A stretch of DNA of 64,000 nt from NCBI RefSeq assembly GCF_025822605.1, contig NZ_JACKTY010000028.1:248555-312554 (forward strand), given 5' to 3'. Positions 9,564 through 20,887 of the stretch are shown in pieces. The position numbers and the translations under genes were made by a program. The stretch comes from Mycolicibacterium komossense. GTDB taxonomy: Bacteria > Actinomycetota > Actinomycetes > Mycobacteriales > Mycobacteriaceae. The first letter of the stretch is position 1; every line of letters starts with the position of its first letter. The notes beneath the pieces are model-generated. The model ran no database searches, was not told the origin of the DNA, and saw only the letters and a list, made by a program, of their open reading frames with translations.

Positions 9564-11169
9564 GCCGCGACCTTACCGCCCTTCTGGAGGCCAGCGAATG
9601 ACGCGCTGCCCGAATCGATTCCACATCGACATCCAGGTCAAGAGCGTCGTCGACCTCGTGTACGGCAGCCATCAGCTCACCGCGGGCCAGCAGCGCAGCC
9701 ACCTTTCGCCGAACGGCACGGAGTCGGTCGGCGCGGTCGGCAACGAACTGCGGAGCCGGCACCAGCCACCGATCCGCTTCGCGCGGCTCGATTTTCAGGA
9801 TGCCGCCACCGTAGGCCCGTCCCACCATTTCGGCGTTCAGCACGGTAGCCGAGTTCAGCGCGGCCAGCGGCAGGAGGTCGGTGCCCAGCGTTACCAGGTC
9901 CTGATGCAGATAGACACCGTGCACGGAATTGAGGTGATGTGCCCCGGCCCGGTTGCTCACCAACCGTGGCGTGTCGGCGTTCATGCAGGTCAACAGAAGA
10001 TGGGCGGGTGCAAGCAACGGCACCCGATACCACGGTGTGCGCACCCGGCATTTGTAGGCCAGGTGGACCCCCGCAGCGTGACCGGCTTCGACATAACGCC
10101 GAGCTGCCGCCGTCGGGCTGGCGGCGGGCCGGAACAGGTGAATGGACTTGCCCTGCTCCCCCAGCTGCTCGAGTTGCCGAGCAGACAGGGTCAACCCGCG
10201 CAGGTGTGCACTCCCCGGCGGAGACAACGGCAGCAGGTCGGCATTGCGTAGGCCCAGTTCCCGCACCCGCTCGGAGGACAACGCGAAGAATCCGTTGTTG
10301 CCCGTCACCATGCCGAGCGTGGTGTCGCCCCAGTGTTCAAGCGAGATGAATCGCCCGCCGGTGTGCAGCCGGTGCAATGTCTCGACGGGACCATCACCGA
10401 TCAGACCGCTCACCCATTTGTCAGCAGGGTCCGGAGGCGACCAATGACGTTGCACCAGTGTGGATGTCAGCGACTGTGCGTTCCGGGCCCGATGGATGAC
10501 GGCATGACTCGACGGCCCCCGACCGAACCCGTCGGCCAGTAGCAACACCACATCGGCCTCGGCGCCCGGGAACACCTGCTCGTCGAACATCACCAACTCC
10601 ACACTGGCGAAGCGGTCGAAGAGGAATTTGCGCACCGCCGCGGCATAGTTCACGCTGAGCAGCTCGGCAGGCAGCACCAGAGCCATCCGTCCGCCGGGCT
10701 GCAGGAACATCGCGGCGTGCACGGTGAACGCGGCCCAACTCGACGCCAGACCCGACAGCGTGACCCCGGCCTGCAATGCGGTACGCCGTGATTGGGCGCG
10801 TTGGCTGCCGTGGAAATCCTGATACCGGATGTAGGGCGGGTTGCCCAGGACTGCGGCGTAGGCGGGATCCGGCGCGACGTCGAAGAAGTCCGCAGTGCGC
10901 AGGTGCACAGTGCCGCCCGCCTCGGCCACTCGGCGCCGAGCCGTGGTGACGCTGGCGGGGTCGATTTCCACACCCTGCAGTTCGGGGCGGACGGCACCCA
11001 GTTCCTGCAATCGGCGGATGGCGGCAACGAGGAAAGCCGCGTCACCGGCCGAGGGTTCGAATACCCGGTCATCGGCGGAGCGCACCGCCCACTGCGCCAG
11101 GTACCGGGTGATCTCCGGCGGGGTGAAAAACGCACCGCGCGCTTTACGGGCAGCGGCGGTATCGGTCAT
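9553..11169 (-). CDS. N6-adenine DNA methyltransferase (gamma class, type II RM)
   Basis: 538 residues from ATG 11169 (MTDTAAARKARG); the open frame extends 18 codons further but lacks support. Motif X is GAFFTPPEI (12-20), the SAM-binding motif I is FEPSAGDAAF (37-46), and the catalytic motif IV is NPPY at 110-113. This order is the gamma class of adenine methylases typified by M.TaqI. The C-terminal 300 residues form the target-recognition part. It begins 54 nt after hisI on the same strand, so read-through from the his operon is possible. With the overlapping nuclease gene it makes a restriction-modification pair. Confidence 0.88.
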   Translation of the reverse strand: MTDTAAARKARGAFFTPPEITRYLAQWAVRSADDRVFEPSAGDAAFLVAAIRRLQELGAVRPELQGVEIDPASVTTARRRVAEAGGTVHLRTADFFDVAPDPAYAAVLGNPPYIRYQDFHGSQRAQSRRTALQAGVTLSGLASSWAAFTVHAAMFLQPGGRMALVLPAELLSVNYAAAVRKFLFDRFASVELVMFDEQVFPGAEADVVLLLADGFGRGPSSHAVIHRARNAQSLTSTLVQRHWSPPDPADKWVSGLIGDGPVETLHRLHTGGRFISLEHWGDTTLGMVTGNNGFFALSSERVRELGLRNADLLPLSPPGSAHLRGLTLSARQLEQLGEQGKSIHLFRPAASPTAAARRYVEAGHAAGVHLAYKCRVRTPWYRVPLLAPAHLLLTCMNADTPRLVSNRAGAHHLNSVHGVYLHQDLVTLGTDLLPLAALNSATVLNAEMVGRAYGGGILKIEPREADRWLVPAPQFVADRADRLRAVRRKVAALLARGELMAAVHEVDDALDLDVDVESIRAARHSLASRRAVRSRRAR

Positions 11170-11223
11170 GGGGAGATTCTGATGCAGGGCACCGACAACC
11201 CCGTGCAGCGAAACGCGATGCAC

Positions 11224-11571
11224 CTAGTCTTCGGCAGCAAGGAGCAGGCCGGCGTCGAAGCAGGTGTGATCGCCGGTGTGGCAGGCGCCGCCGACCTGGT
11301 CCACCTCGAGCAGGACGGTGTCGCCGTCGCAGTCCAACCGAACCGAGTGCACGCGTTGCGTGTGCCCCGAGGTCAGTCCCTTGACCCACTGCTCGCCGCG
11401 GGACCGGGAAAAGTAAGTGGCCTCCCGGGTAGCCAGCGTGCGCGCCAGCGCGTCGTCGTCCATCCACGCGACCATCAGGACGTCACCGCTGCCACGCTCC
11501 TGCACGACGGCGGTGAACAGGCCCTCGGCATTGCGCTTGAGGCGGGACGCGATATCTGGGTTGAGCGTCAC
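11224..11571 (-). CDS. hisI: Phosphoribosyl-AMP cyclohydrolase
   Basis: 115 residues, the usual length for a monofunctional HisI. It hydrolyses the purine ring of PR-AMP, the third step of histidine synthesis. Visible are [12 protein letters not shown], the [11 protein letters not shown] substrate segment, and the zinc/metal region DCDGDT and CHTGDHTCF. The start is GTG 11571, overlapping the hisF stop (GTGA) and preceded by GGTGAG. HisE is not fused here. It is the last his gene before the restriction-modification genes. Confidence 0.95.
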   Translation of the reverse strand: MTLNPDIASRLKRNAEGLFTAVVQERGSGDVLMVAWMDDDALARTLATREATYFSRSRGEQWVKGLTSGHTQRVHSVRLDCDGDTVLLEVDQVGGACHTGDHTCFDAGLLLAAED

Positions 11572-12356
11572 CTCACCACTATCCCTTCCGCTGCCATCGC
11601 CGCCTTGACCTGGGCGATGGTCAGCTCCCGGAAATGGAAGACCGTCGCCGCCAGGACAGCGTCGGCTCCGGCAACAACGGCGGGCGGGAAATGTTCCACC
11701 GCGCCGGCTCCGCCGCTGGCGATCACCGGGACCGTCACCGCGGCCCGGACGGCACGCAGCATGGCCAGATCGAATCCGGCCTTGGTACCGTCCGCGTCCA
11801 TCGAATTGAGCAGGATCTCCCCCACCCCGAGTTCGGCTCCGCGGACCGCCCATTCGATGGCGTCGATACCGGTGCCGCGGCGACCGCCGTGGGTGGTGAC
11901 CTCCCAGCCCGACGGGGTCGGTGCCTCCCCCTCGGGGACGGTGCGCGCGTCGACGGAGAGCACGATGCACTGTGAGCCGAACTGCCGTGACAGCTCAGCC
12001 AGCAGCTCCGGGCGGGCGATCGCGGCGGTGTTGACCGACACCTTGTCAGCACCGGCCCGCAGCAGCACATCGACATCCTCGACCGAGCGCACCCCGCCAC
12101 CGACCGTCAGCGGGATGAAGACCTGCTCGGCGGTGCGCCGCACGACATCGAGCATGGTCGACCGGCCCGACGATGACGCGGTGACGTCGAGGAACGTCAG
12201 CTCGTCGGCACCTTCGGCGTCGTAGGTGGCAGCCAGCTCCACCGGATCACCCGCATCGCGCAGGTTGGCGAAGTTGACCCCTTTGACCACCCGGCCGTTG
12301 TCCACGTCCAGACACGGGATCACCCGGGTCGCTACATCACGGCGGACGGTGGTCAT
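11568..12356 (-). CDS. hisF: Imidazole glycerol phosphate synthase cyclase subunit
   Basis: 262 residues. HisF is a (beta/alpha)8 barrel that uses ammonia from HisH to turn PRFAR into imidazole glycerol phosphate and AICAR. The catalytic Asp is in [15 protein letters not shown] (residue 17) and a second lies in [16 protein letters not shown] and [12 protein letters not shown] are the phosphate-binding loops. The start ATG 12356 overlaps the stop of impA (ATGA). The upstream extension of the open frame is antisense to nothing but overlaps impA and is not used. Confidence 0.96.
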   Translation of the reverse strand: MTTVRRDVATRVIPCLDVDNGRVVKGVNFANLRDAGDPVELAATYDAEGADELTFLDVTASSSGRSTMLDVVRRTAEQVFIPLTVGGGVRSVEDVDVLLRAGADKVSVNTAAIARPELLAELSRQFGSQCIVLSVDARTVPEGEAPTPSGWEVTTHGGRRGTGIDAIEWAVRGAELGVGEILLNSMDADGTKAGFDLAMLRAVRAAVTVPVIASGGAGAVEHFPPAVVAGADAVLAATVFHFRELTIAQVKAAMAAEGIVVR

Positions 12357-13171
12357 CGGTAATCCTCCGGTTCGCCAGCAGATTTCACAATGTCGATGAG
12401 CTGTTCGTGCACCCCCGGCGCGCCGGCCACGGCCGAGAGCGAGGCCGGCGTCCACGGTTTGCCGTCGAGGTCGGTCACAATTCCCCCGGCTGCCCGCACC
12501 AGCGCGACGCCGGCGGCGTAATCCCACACGTGATCACCGAAGGTGATTGCCCCACTGAGTATTCCGTCGGCCACGTAGGCCAGATCCACTCCGGTCGCGC
12601 CGTGCATTCGCGGTCGGGAACACTGGCGGCTCAGATTCTCCAGGACCGCGAGCCGGTAGCGGCCCGGAAAGCGCCCACGCCAGTCGACGTTGAAGGTGCC
12701 CATCCCGACCAGCGAATCGGCCAGCACTGGGGTACCGAGCGGCTCCTGCGCGACACCGTTGGCATAGAGCGGACCACCGACGATGGCGGTGTAGCGGTCG
12801 CCGGTGAACGGTAGCCAGGTCAGACCGGCGACGGGTTCGCCATCGCGCAGCAGACCCAGCAGGATGGCGGCCATCGAGGAACCGGCCGCGTAGTTGAAGG
12901 TGCCGTCGATGGGGTCGAGCACCCACACCAGTGGCGAATCGATGGGCGCGCCGCCGAATTCTTCACCGTGCACCCCGATGCCGGTGGCGGTGGTCAAGGC
13001 CTCGACGACGTGGCGTTCGATGGCCAGATCCACCTCGGTGGCGAAATCGTTGCCCTTTTTCCGGACGGCGGACTCCGCACCACGACCCGCGACGAACGGT
13101 ATCGCCGCAGCGTCGAGAATCGTCGCCGCGGTGGCGACAAGTGCGGTCAGGTCGGTGGTGCCCGGTGCCAT
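12353..13171 (-). CDS. impA: Inositol-monophosphatase-family phosphatase (ImpA-like)
   Basis: 272 residues from ATG 13171 ([11 protein letters not shown]). The IMPase metal-binding motifs are present: the Glu of [16 protein letters not shown], and the second motif HVWDYAAGV. Members act on inositol-1-phosphate, and some actinobacterial members are histidinol-phosphate phosphatases (HisN). Its place inside the his operon, between hisA and hisF with a 4-nt overlap to hisF, makes histidinol-phosphatase activity attractive, but the sequence cannot separate the two. Rv1604 occupies the same position. Confidence 0.9.
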   Translation of the reverse strand: MAPGTTDLTALVATAATILDAAAIPFVAGRGAESAVRKKGNDFATEVDLAIERHVVEALTTATGIGVHGEEFGGAPIDSPLVWVLDPIDGTFNYAAGSSMAAILLGLLRDGEPVAGLTWLPFTGDRYTAIVGGPLYANGVAQEPLGTPVLADSLVGMGTFNVDWRGRFPGRYRLAVLENLSRQCSRPRMHGATGVDLAYVADGILSGAITFGDHVWDYAAGVALVRAAGGIVTDLDGKPWTPASLSAVAGAPGVHEQLIDIVKSAGEPEDYR

Positions 13172-13178
13172 CGTGGCG

Positions 13179-13934
13179 TTAACCGCTGACCGCAGCGAGC
13201 GCCTGCGGCAACGTGAAACGCCCCGCGTAGAGCGCTTTTCCGACGATGGCACCTTCGACGCCGGCGTCGGTGAGGGTGGAGATCGCGACCAGATCGTCGA
13301 GACTGGAGACACCGCCGGAGGCGATCACCGGGGCGTCGGTACGCTCCGCCACTGCCGCCAGAAGTTCCAGGTTCGGCCCGGTCAAGGTGCCGTCCTTGGT
13401 CACATCGGTGACGACGAAACGCGAGCAGCCTTCGCGGTCGAGCCGCTCCAGCACCTCCCACAGGTCGCCGCCGTCGGTCTCCCAGCCGCGACCGCGCAAC
13501 CGGTACCCGGACTCGCCGATGAGGACGTCCAACCCGACCGCGACCCGGTCGCCGTACTCAGCGATCGCCGCGGCACACCACTGCGGGTTCTCCAGGGCGG
13601 CCGTCCCGATGTTGACCCGTGCGCAGCCGGTGGCCAGGGCGGCCTGCAACGACGCATCGTCGCGGATGCCGCCCGAGAGTTCCACCGCGACGTCGAGCTT
13701 GCCGACGAGTTCGGCCAGCAGTTCGGCATTCGAGCCGCGCCCGAACGCGGCGTCGAGGTCGACCAGGTGGATCCACTCGGCGCCGTCGCGCTGCCAGACC
13801 TCGGCGGCCTCCAGTGCCGAGCCGTAGTCGGTTTCGCTTCCGGCTTTGCCCTGTACCAGGCGCACCGCCTTGCCTTCGACGACGTCGACGGCAGGCAGCA
13901 GGATGAGCGGTACGCTCGGCTTCGAAGTATTCAA
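13179..13934 (-). CDS. priA: Phosphoribosyl isomerase A, bifunctional HisA/TrpF
   Basis: 251 residues, (beta/alpha)8 barrel. In actinobacteria PriA isomerises both ProFAR (histidine pathway) and PRA (tryptophan pathway). The catalytic aspartates are Asp17 in [16 protein letters not shown] and Asp of [11 protein letters not shown] near residue 182; [10 protein letters not shown] and [11 protein letters not shown] are phosphate loops. The only good start is TTG 13934, just 2 nt after the hisH stop, with GAGGGA 9 nt upstream; no ATG or GTG precedes the conserved PLILLPAVD. The window's trp operon lacks trpF, so this enzyme probably serves both pathways. Confidence 0.95.
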   Translation of the reverse strand: MNTSKPSVPLILLPAVDVVEGKAVRLVQGKAGSETDYGSALEAAEVWQRDGAEWIHLVDLDAAFGRGSNAELLAELVGKLDVAVELSGGIRDDASLQAALATGCARVNIGTAALENPQWCAAAIAEYGDRVAVGLDVLIGESGYRLRGRGWETDGGDLWEVLERLDREGCSRFVVTDVTKDGTLTGPNLELLAAVAERTDAPVIASGGVSSLDDLVAISTLTDAGVEGAIVGKALYAGRFTLPQALAAVSG

Positions 13935-13936
13935 AA

Positions 13937-14559
13937 CTACAGTCCCTCAACCCAATTCGCGAGAAGTGTCGCACCAGCGTCACCGCTCTTTTCCGGATGA
14001 AATTGTGTGGCCGCCAGCGGCCCGTCCTCGACGGCGGCCAGGAACGGCACGTGGTGTGTCGCCCAGGTGAGCTTGGCGGCGGCGTCGCCCTCCCACGTCT
14101 GCGCGGCGTAGGAGTGCACGAAGTAGAACCGGGTGTCGGGACCGAGTCCGTTGAACAACTGGCTGTCCGGTGCGGCATCGACGACATTCCAGCCCATGTG
14201 CGGAATCACCGGCGCATCGAGGCGGGTGACGGTGCCGGGCCATTGACCGCACCCGACCGACTCCACCCCGAACTCGACTCCGCGGGCGAACAGGATCTGC
14301 ATGCCCACACACACCCCGAGCACCGGGCGGTTGCGGGCGAGCCGCTCGGCGATGATCTTCTCGCCGCCGATCGCGCGCAGACCGACCATGCACGCCTCGT
14401 AGGCACCGACACCGGGGACCACCAGACCGTCGGCCTCGGCGGCCAGTGCGGAGTCGGCGGTCACCTCGACCTCGGCACCCACTCGTTCCAGGGCGCGCTG
14501 TGCCGACCGCAGATTGCCCGAGCCGTAGTCGAGCACGACGAGCTTCTTGGGAGGGCGGC

Positions 14560-14563
<4 letters not shown>
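13937..14563 (-). CDS. hisH: Imidazole glycerol phosphate synthase glutaminase subunit
   Basis: 208 residues, class I glutamine amidotransferase. It hydrolyses glutamine and passes ammonia to HisF. The nucleophile is Cys85 in [11 protein letters not shown], and the His-Glu pair is in [10 protein letters not shown]. The oxyanion strand is VVPGVGAYE. The start is GTG 14563, overlapping the hisB stop (GTGA). The gene continues the tightly overlapped his operon. Confidence 0.96.
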
Positions 14564-17623
<3,060 letters not shown>

Positions 17624-17669
17624 CGGGCCAATTGTCCCTGATCGGTCCAGCTGAATAAAAATCGATTGA

Positions 17670-17700
17670 GCTGCAATGTCGCCCACTGCCACACTGCAGC
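17670..17700. promoter_or_regulatory. Imperfect inverted repeat in hisD / lysE intergenic region
   Basis: gctgcaatgt (17670-17679) and acactgcagc (17691-17700) pair at 9 of 10 positions across an 11-nt spacer, ending one base before the ATG of the LysE-family gene and about 50 bp from hisD. A dimeric repressor or LysR-type regulator site for the divergent pair is possible, but no regulator gene is adjacent. Confidence 0.35.
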
Positions 17701-17701
17701 C

Positions 17702-18334
17702 ATGCAATGGCAACTGTGGTTGGCGTTTCTGGGCGCGGCTGTGGCGATCAGTCTGTCACCGGGCGCGGGCGCAATCCTGTCGATGGCGACCGGATTGGCA
17801 CAGGGGGTGCGGCGCACCTACTGGTCGATCTTCGGCCTGCAGATCGGCCTGATGACACAGCTTGCGCTGGTCGCCATCGGGCTGGGTGCCGCGCTGGCCA
17901 ACTCGGTGCTGGCGTTCACCATCATCAAGTGGCTCGGCGTGCTCTACCTGATCTACCTGGCGGTTCGGCAGTGGCGGACCGCGACGTTCGACCTCGGCGC
18001 GCAGCTGGGCCAGTCCACCGACGGCAGAGCGGCACCGATGATGCTGCGGGGTTGCCTGGTCAACGTCACCAACCCCAAGGGATTGGTGTTCCTGCTGGCG
18101 GTGCTGCCGCAGTTCGTCGTGCCGTCGGCGCCGCTGCTGCCGCAGTACCTGATCATCGGCACGACGATGGTGGCGGTCGACCTGGTGGTGATGGGCGGTT
18201 ATGCGGCCCTGGCGGCGCGTGTGCTGCGCTGGCTGAGCACGCCTCGGCAACAGATCGCAGTGAACCGGACGTTCTCCGGCCTCTTCGCCACGGCTGCAGT
18301 GGGGTTGTCGTTGGTGCGACGCACGACCGCCTGA
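17702..18334 (+). CDS. LysE/RhtB-family amino acid exporter
   Basis: 210 residues from ATG 17702 ([15 protein letters not shown]), with about six membrane spans. The family signature at the N-terminus is [19 protein letters not shown], matching the SPGP-type motif of LysE/RhtB permeases. Mid-protein [10 protein letters not shown] matches the NPK motif. The family exports amino acids or small metabolites by proton antiport; the substrate is not predictable. An upstream ATG (17666) would add 12 hydrophilic residues before the first span and is less likely. It is divergent from hisD. Confidence 0.87.
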   Translation: MQWQLWLAFLGAAVAISLSPGAGAILSMATGLAQGVRRTYWSIFGLQIGLMTQLALVAIGLGAALANSVLAFTIIKWLGVLYLIYLAVRQWRTATFDLGAQLGQSTDGRAAPMMLRGCLVNVTNPKGLVFLLAVLPQFVVPSAPLLPQYLIIGTTMVAVDLVVMGGYAALAARVLRWLSTPRQQIAVNRTFSGLFATAAVGLSLVRRTTA

Positions 18335-18427
18335 AGCGTGGTCTTGCGCTAGCAAAGAGGTTGCTGATCACCTATTGTTTCCACCGAATCCTGACAGCAT
18401 CGTCAATTCCATAGGGGTGAGTGGGGC

Positions 18428-19006
18428 ATGGCAGAACCGTCCGTCGTCTTAGATCGGCCGCCCCGAAGACGCCGGCTGACCCAACGGCCCGCTGCGGTAG
18501 CTCTCGCAGCGGGCCTGATCGCCGTCCCCGGACTGCCGATGCTGGCCAATGAACTACTCCCCGAACCGGCCTGGGAAAGCGCCGAAGCCACCCAGCAGGT
18601 CGATGTGTACACCGCCGAAGGACACGGCGTGGTGGTCACCGCTCCCGACGGCTGGGAAGCCCAGGACAACGGCGACAGCGCACTGCTGCGAGCGGACGGA
18701 TCGATCGTGGCCGTGCAGGTCTACGAAAGGTCGGGACGCGATCCGGAGTCCGTAGCCCAGCGACTCATGCGGGCCAACCGCATCCAGGGCATCAGTTCGG
18801 CCCTCGACGGCGGCACGATCGCCTCCGTCGATGGCACGTTGACCGGCCAAACCTGCTTGGTGGTCACCACCGACATGACCGGCACCTGTGCCTACCTGAT
18901 GGACGACGATGTCGTGGTCTCGGTGATCTCGCTGGCCCGGCCCGGCCAACCCGCACCACCCATCGTCGATGTGGTGGGCCCGATGATGAAGAGGGACAAG
19001 CAGTGA
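18428..19006 (+). CDS. Single-pass membrane protein paired with PrsW protease, unknown function
   Basis: 192 residues. An N-terminal basic stretch (PPRRRRLTQR, about 11-20) is followed by one hydrophobic segment (about 22-42), then an outside domain of some 150 residues that I do not recognise. The outside part has a Cys pair (TCLVV and TCAYL, about residues 138 and 157) and resembles the general shape of mycobacterial secreted lipid- or protein-binding domains. GGGGTGAGTGGGG precedes the ATG. The stop overlaps the start of the PrsW-type protease (GTGA). Being co-translated with an intramembrane protease, it could be its substrate, partner or regulator; this is inference only. Confidence 0.7.
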   Translation: MAEPSVVLDRPPRRRRLTQRPAAVALAAGLIAVPGLPMLANELLPEPAWESAEATQQVDVYTAEGHGVVVTAPDGWEAQDNGDSALLRADGSIVAVQVYERSGRDPESVAQRLMRANRIQGISSALDGGTIASVDGTLTGQTCLVVTTDMTGTCAYLMDDDVVVSVISLARPGQPAPPIVDVVGPMMKRDKQ

Positions 19007-20094
19007 CCGCCGCAGACGTGGCCGCCGAGCCGACCACCGTAGCCCGAACCCCCGTTGTCTACCGCCCGGAATCGGCCGTCTTCTGGGTCTTTCTCGCCGC
19101 CCTGGTGATCGGCATCCTCGAGCTCCTGGAGAGCAGCGCCGTCGCCGTCCACGAAACCCTGGACGCGCAGATCGCTCTCAGTCCGATCTGGGTGGGCTTC
19201 ATCGTCTTCATGATCTGGCTGATGCTCAAGTTCGACCCGTTCCGCAGCGTGCGCGCCTATGCCCAGGTCCTGGTCGCCGGCGCGGCGCTGGGTGGCACCA
19301 CCGCGGTCGTGATGGCCATGAATGGCAACGACGCACTGTCCGCCGTGTGGTCGCGGGTACTGGCACCCGATACCGTGACGCAATGGTCGGCCGCGCTGAC
19401 CGCGCCGTTCATCGAGGAAGCCTCCAAGGTGTTGTGCGCAGTGGTGATCCTGGTGCTGGCCGCACGGGTGCTCACCCGGATCTCGCACGCACTCCTGCTC
19501 GGCATGTTCGTCGGATTCGGGTTCGACGTCATGGAAGACCTCACCTACGCCGCCAACGAGGCCATCTCCAGCCTCGACTCCGACCTGTCCGGCGCCGGTT
19601 CGAACCTGGTACTGCGGATTCTCACCGCGGTGCCCGCGCACTGGGCGTACACGTCGCTGGCGACTGTCGGTGCCCTGCTGTTGCTGCCGTCGTTCGCCGG
19701 GCGCGCGCAGTGGCCGTGGCCGCGACGCATCCTGGTGGCCGGCACGCTGATGTTCTGCGCCTCGCTGATGCATTTCATCTGGGACTCCCCGACCCCCGGC
19801 TGGGACAGCGGCGGTCTGCCGACGCTGATGATCAAGTTCGCGGCCAATTTCGCGATCTTCCTGATCCCCGTGGTGCTGTTGTTGCGCGCAGAGCGCCGTT
19901 GGGTGACCGAGCGGATCGATGCCGAACGGGCCGGGCGCCTACGGGAATTCGATGCGGCAGTGCTGGATTCGTTGCCGACTCGCCGAACCCGCAGGCAGTT
20001 GCAGCGGCAGTACCGCCGCGACGGCGGCCGCCAGGCCAAGAAGGCGATCGGATACCAGCAAAACCGCGCGCTCGACGCGATCCAGGCTGGCTAG
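19003..20094 (+). CDS. PrsW-family intramembrane metalloprotease
   Basis: 363 residues with about eight membrane spans. The motifs of the PrsW group of the CAAX-protease/bacteriocin-processing superfamily are present: EExxK as FIEEASK (Glu138, Glu139), GFGFDVMEDLTYA (Asp175, Glu178), a His near 211 in VPAHWAYTS, and SLMHFIWD. B. subtilis PrsW cuts the anti-sigma factor RsiW within or near the membrane. The C-terminal 75 residues are basic and cytoplasmic (RRTRRQLQRQYRRD). GTG 19003 overlaps the preceding stop. No anti-sigma or sigma gene lies nearby. Confidence 0.85.
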   Translation: MTAADVAAEPTTVARTPVVYRPESAVFWVFLAALVIGILELLESSAVAVHETLDAQIALSPIWVGFIVFMIWLMLKFDPFRSVRAYAQVLVAGAALGGTTAVVMAMNGNDALSAVWSRVLAPDTVTQWSAALTAPFIEEASKVLCAVVILVLAARVLTRISHALLLGMFVGFGFDVMEDLTYAANEAISSLDSDLSGAGSNLVLRILTAVPAHWAYTSLATVGALLLLPSFAGRAQWPWPRRILVAGTLMFCASLMHFIWDSPTPGWDSGGLPTLMIKFAANFAIFLIPVVLLLRAERRWVTERIDAERAGRLREFDAAVLDSLPTRRTRRQLQRQYRRDGGRQAKKAIGYQQNRALDAIQAG

Positions 20095-20144
20095 GCCGGT
20101 CCGCCGCCGGGTTCGAGGTGCGTCCCGGCGGCTTCGACCGGCGG

Positions 20145-20693
20145 CTACTTACACAGATTGGTGATGGTGGTGTTCGCCGCGTCGGCGTCACGCAGCCGCC
20201 CGGCCTGCTGCGGGTCGCTGTTCTGAGCTCCCGCGGTGGACGCCGCACCGATGTCCATCAAGGTGTTTCCGAAGGCACGCACCGCGTCTGCCAACTCCGG
20301 TGCGGTACTGGGGTCCAGTCGCGCGAGAAGGTACTGGCCACCGTCGTAGAGCGACAGCCGGGCGTTGGCAGCAACGGCGAGCGCGCCGGTCACATCGTCG
20401 GGGCCACCGGGCGGCACGAGATTGGTGTTCTGGGAGACACCGGTCCGGACCGTGTTGAACGCGGTACATATTTTCGCTTTGCTGTCAGCCCGTTGCGCAT
20501 CGGTGTAGGTAGGGGTGGCCGAGTCGGCTGATGAGGACGTCTTCGCCGGCCGGACGAGGGCCCACGCAGCCAGGCCGACAGCGACCACAGCAATGACTGC
20601 AACGACAATGAGGGCGAGCCGACTCCGATCGTTCGACGGCGTGGGGCGGTGGGCGCGGCGGGTGGACGAATCAGCGTCTGTGGGTTCCGACAT
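20145..20693 (-). CDS. Membrane-anchored extracytoplasmic protein, unknown function
   Basis: 182 residues from ATG 20693 (MSEPTDADSS). Residues 1-25 are hydrophilic and basic, about 26-46 form one membrane span (LALIVVAVIAVVAVGLAAWAL), and the rest is outside, with a Cys at ICTAF and another at the very end (NLCK), likely a disulfide. It is a mycobacterial conserved-hypothetical type of protein; I do not know its function. The 36 extra upstream codons of the open frame are not supported by a ribosome site. It is transcribed in the same direction as nadABC but 194 nt after nadC, beyond a probable terminator. Confidence 0.7.
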   Translation of the reverse strand: MSEPTDADSSTRRAHRPTPSNDRSRLALIVVAVIAVVAVGLAAWALVRPAKTSSSADSATPTYTDAQRADSKAKICTAFNTVRTGVSQNTNLVPPGGPDDVTGALAVAANARLSLYDGGQYLLARLDPSTAPELADAVRAFGNTLMDIGAASTAGAQNSDPQQAGRLRDADAANTTITNLCK

Positions 20694-20841
20694 GTCGCGA
20701 TGGTAGCTGCCGGCGGCGACCTCCCGGCCCATAAGCAGCTCTTCGGCGGGTATCGCTGGTGACGTTCGTGCGCGCCGACCGCGTGCGGCACCAGCCGTCA
20801 CTTCATTGGCGTGCTCTCGGATTTAATCCGACAGCTAACCG

Positions 20842-20863
20842 TCACCTGCGACTTGTCAGGTGA
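20842..20863 (-). terminator. Probable terminator of the nadABC operon
   Basis: tcacctg (20842-20848) and caggtga (20857-20863) form a perfect 7-bp stem with an 8-nt loop, 24 nt after the nadC stop in the direction of transcription. There is no U-tract. A second small inverted repeat, cggatttaatccg (20818-20830), follows directly. Together these plausibly end the nad transcript before the next gene on this strand. Confidence 0.55.
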
Positions 20864-20887
20864 TCGGCGGTGCACCACGTCCGGAAA

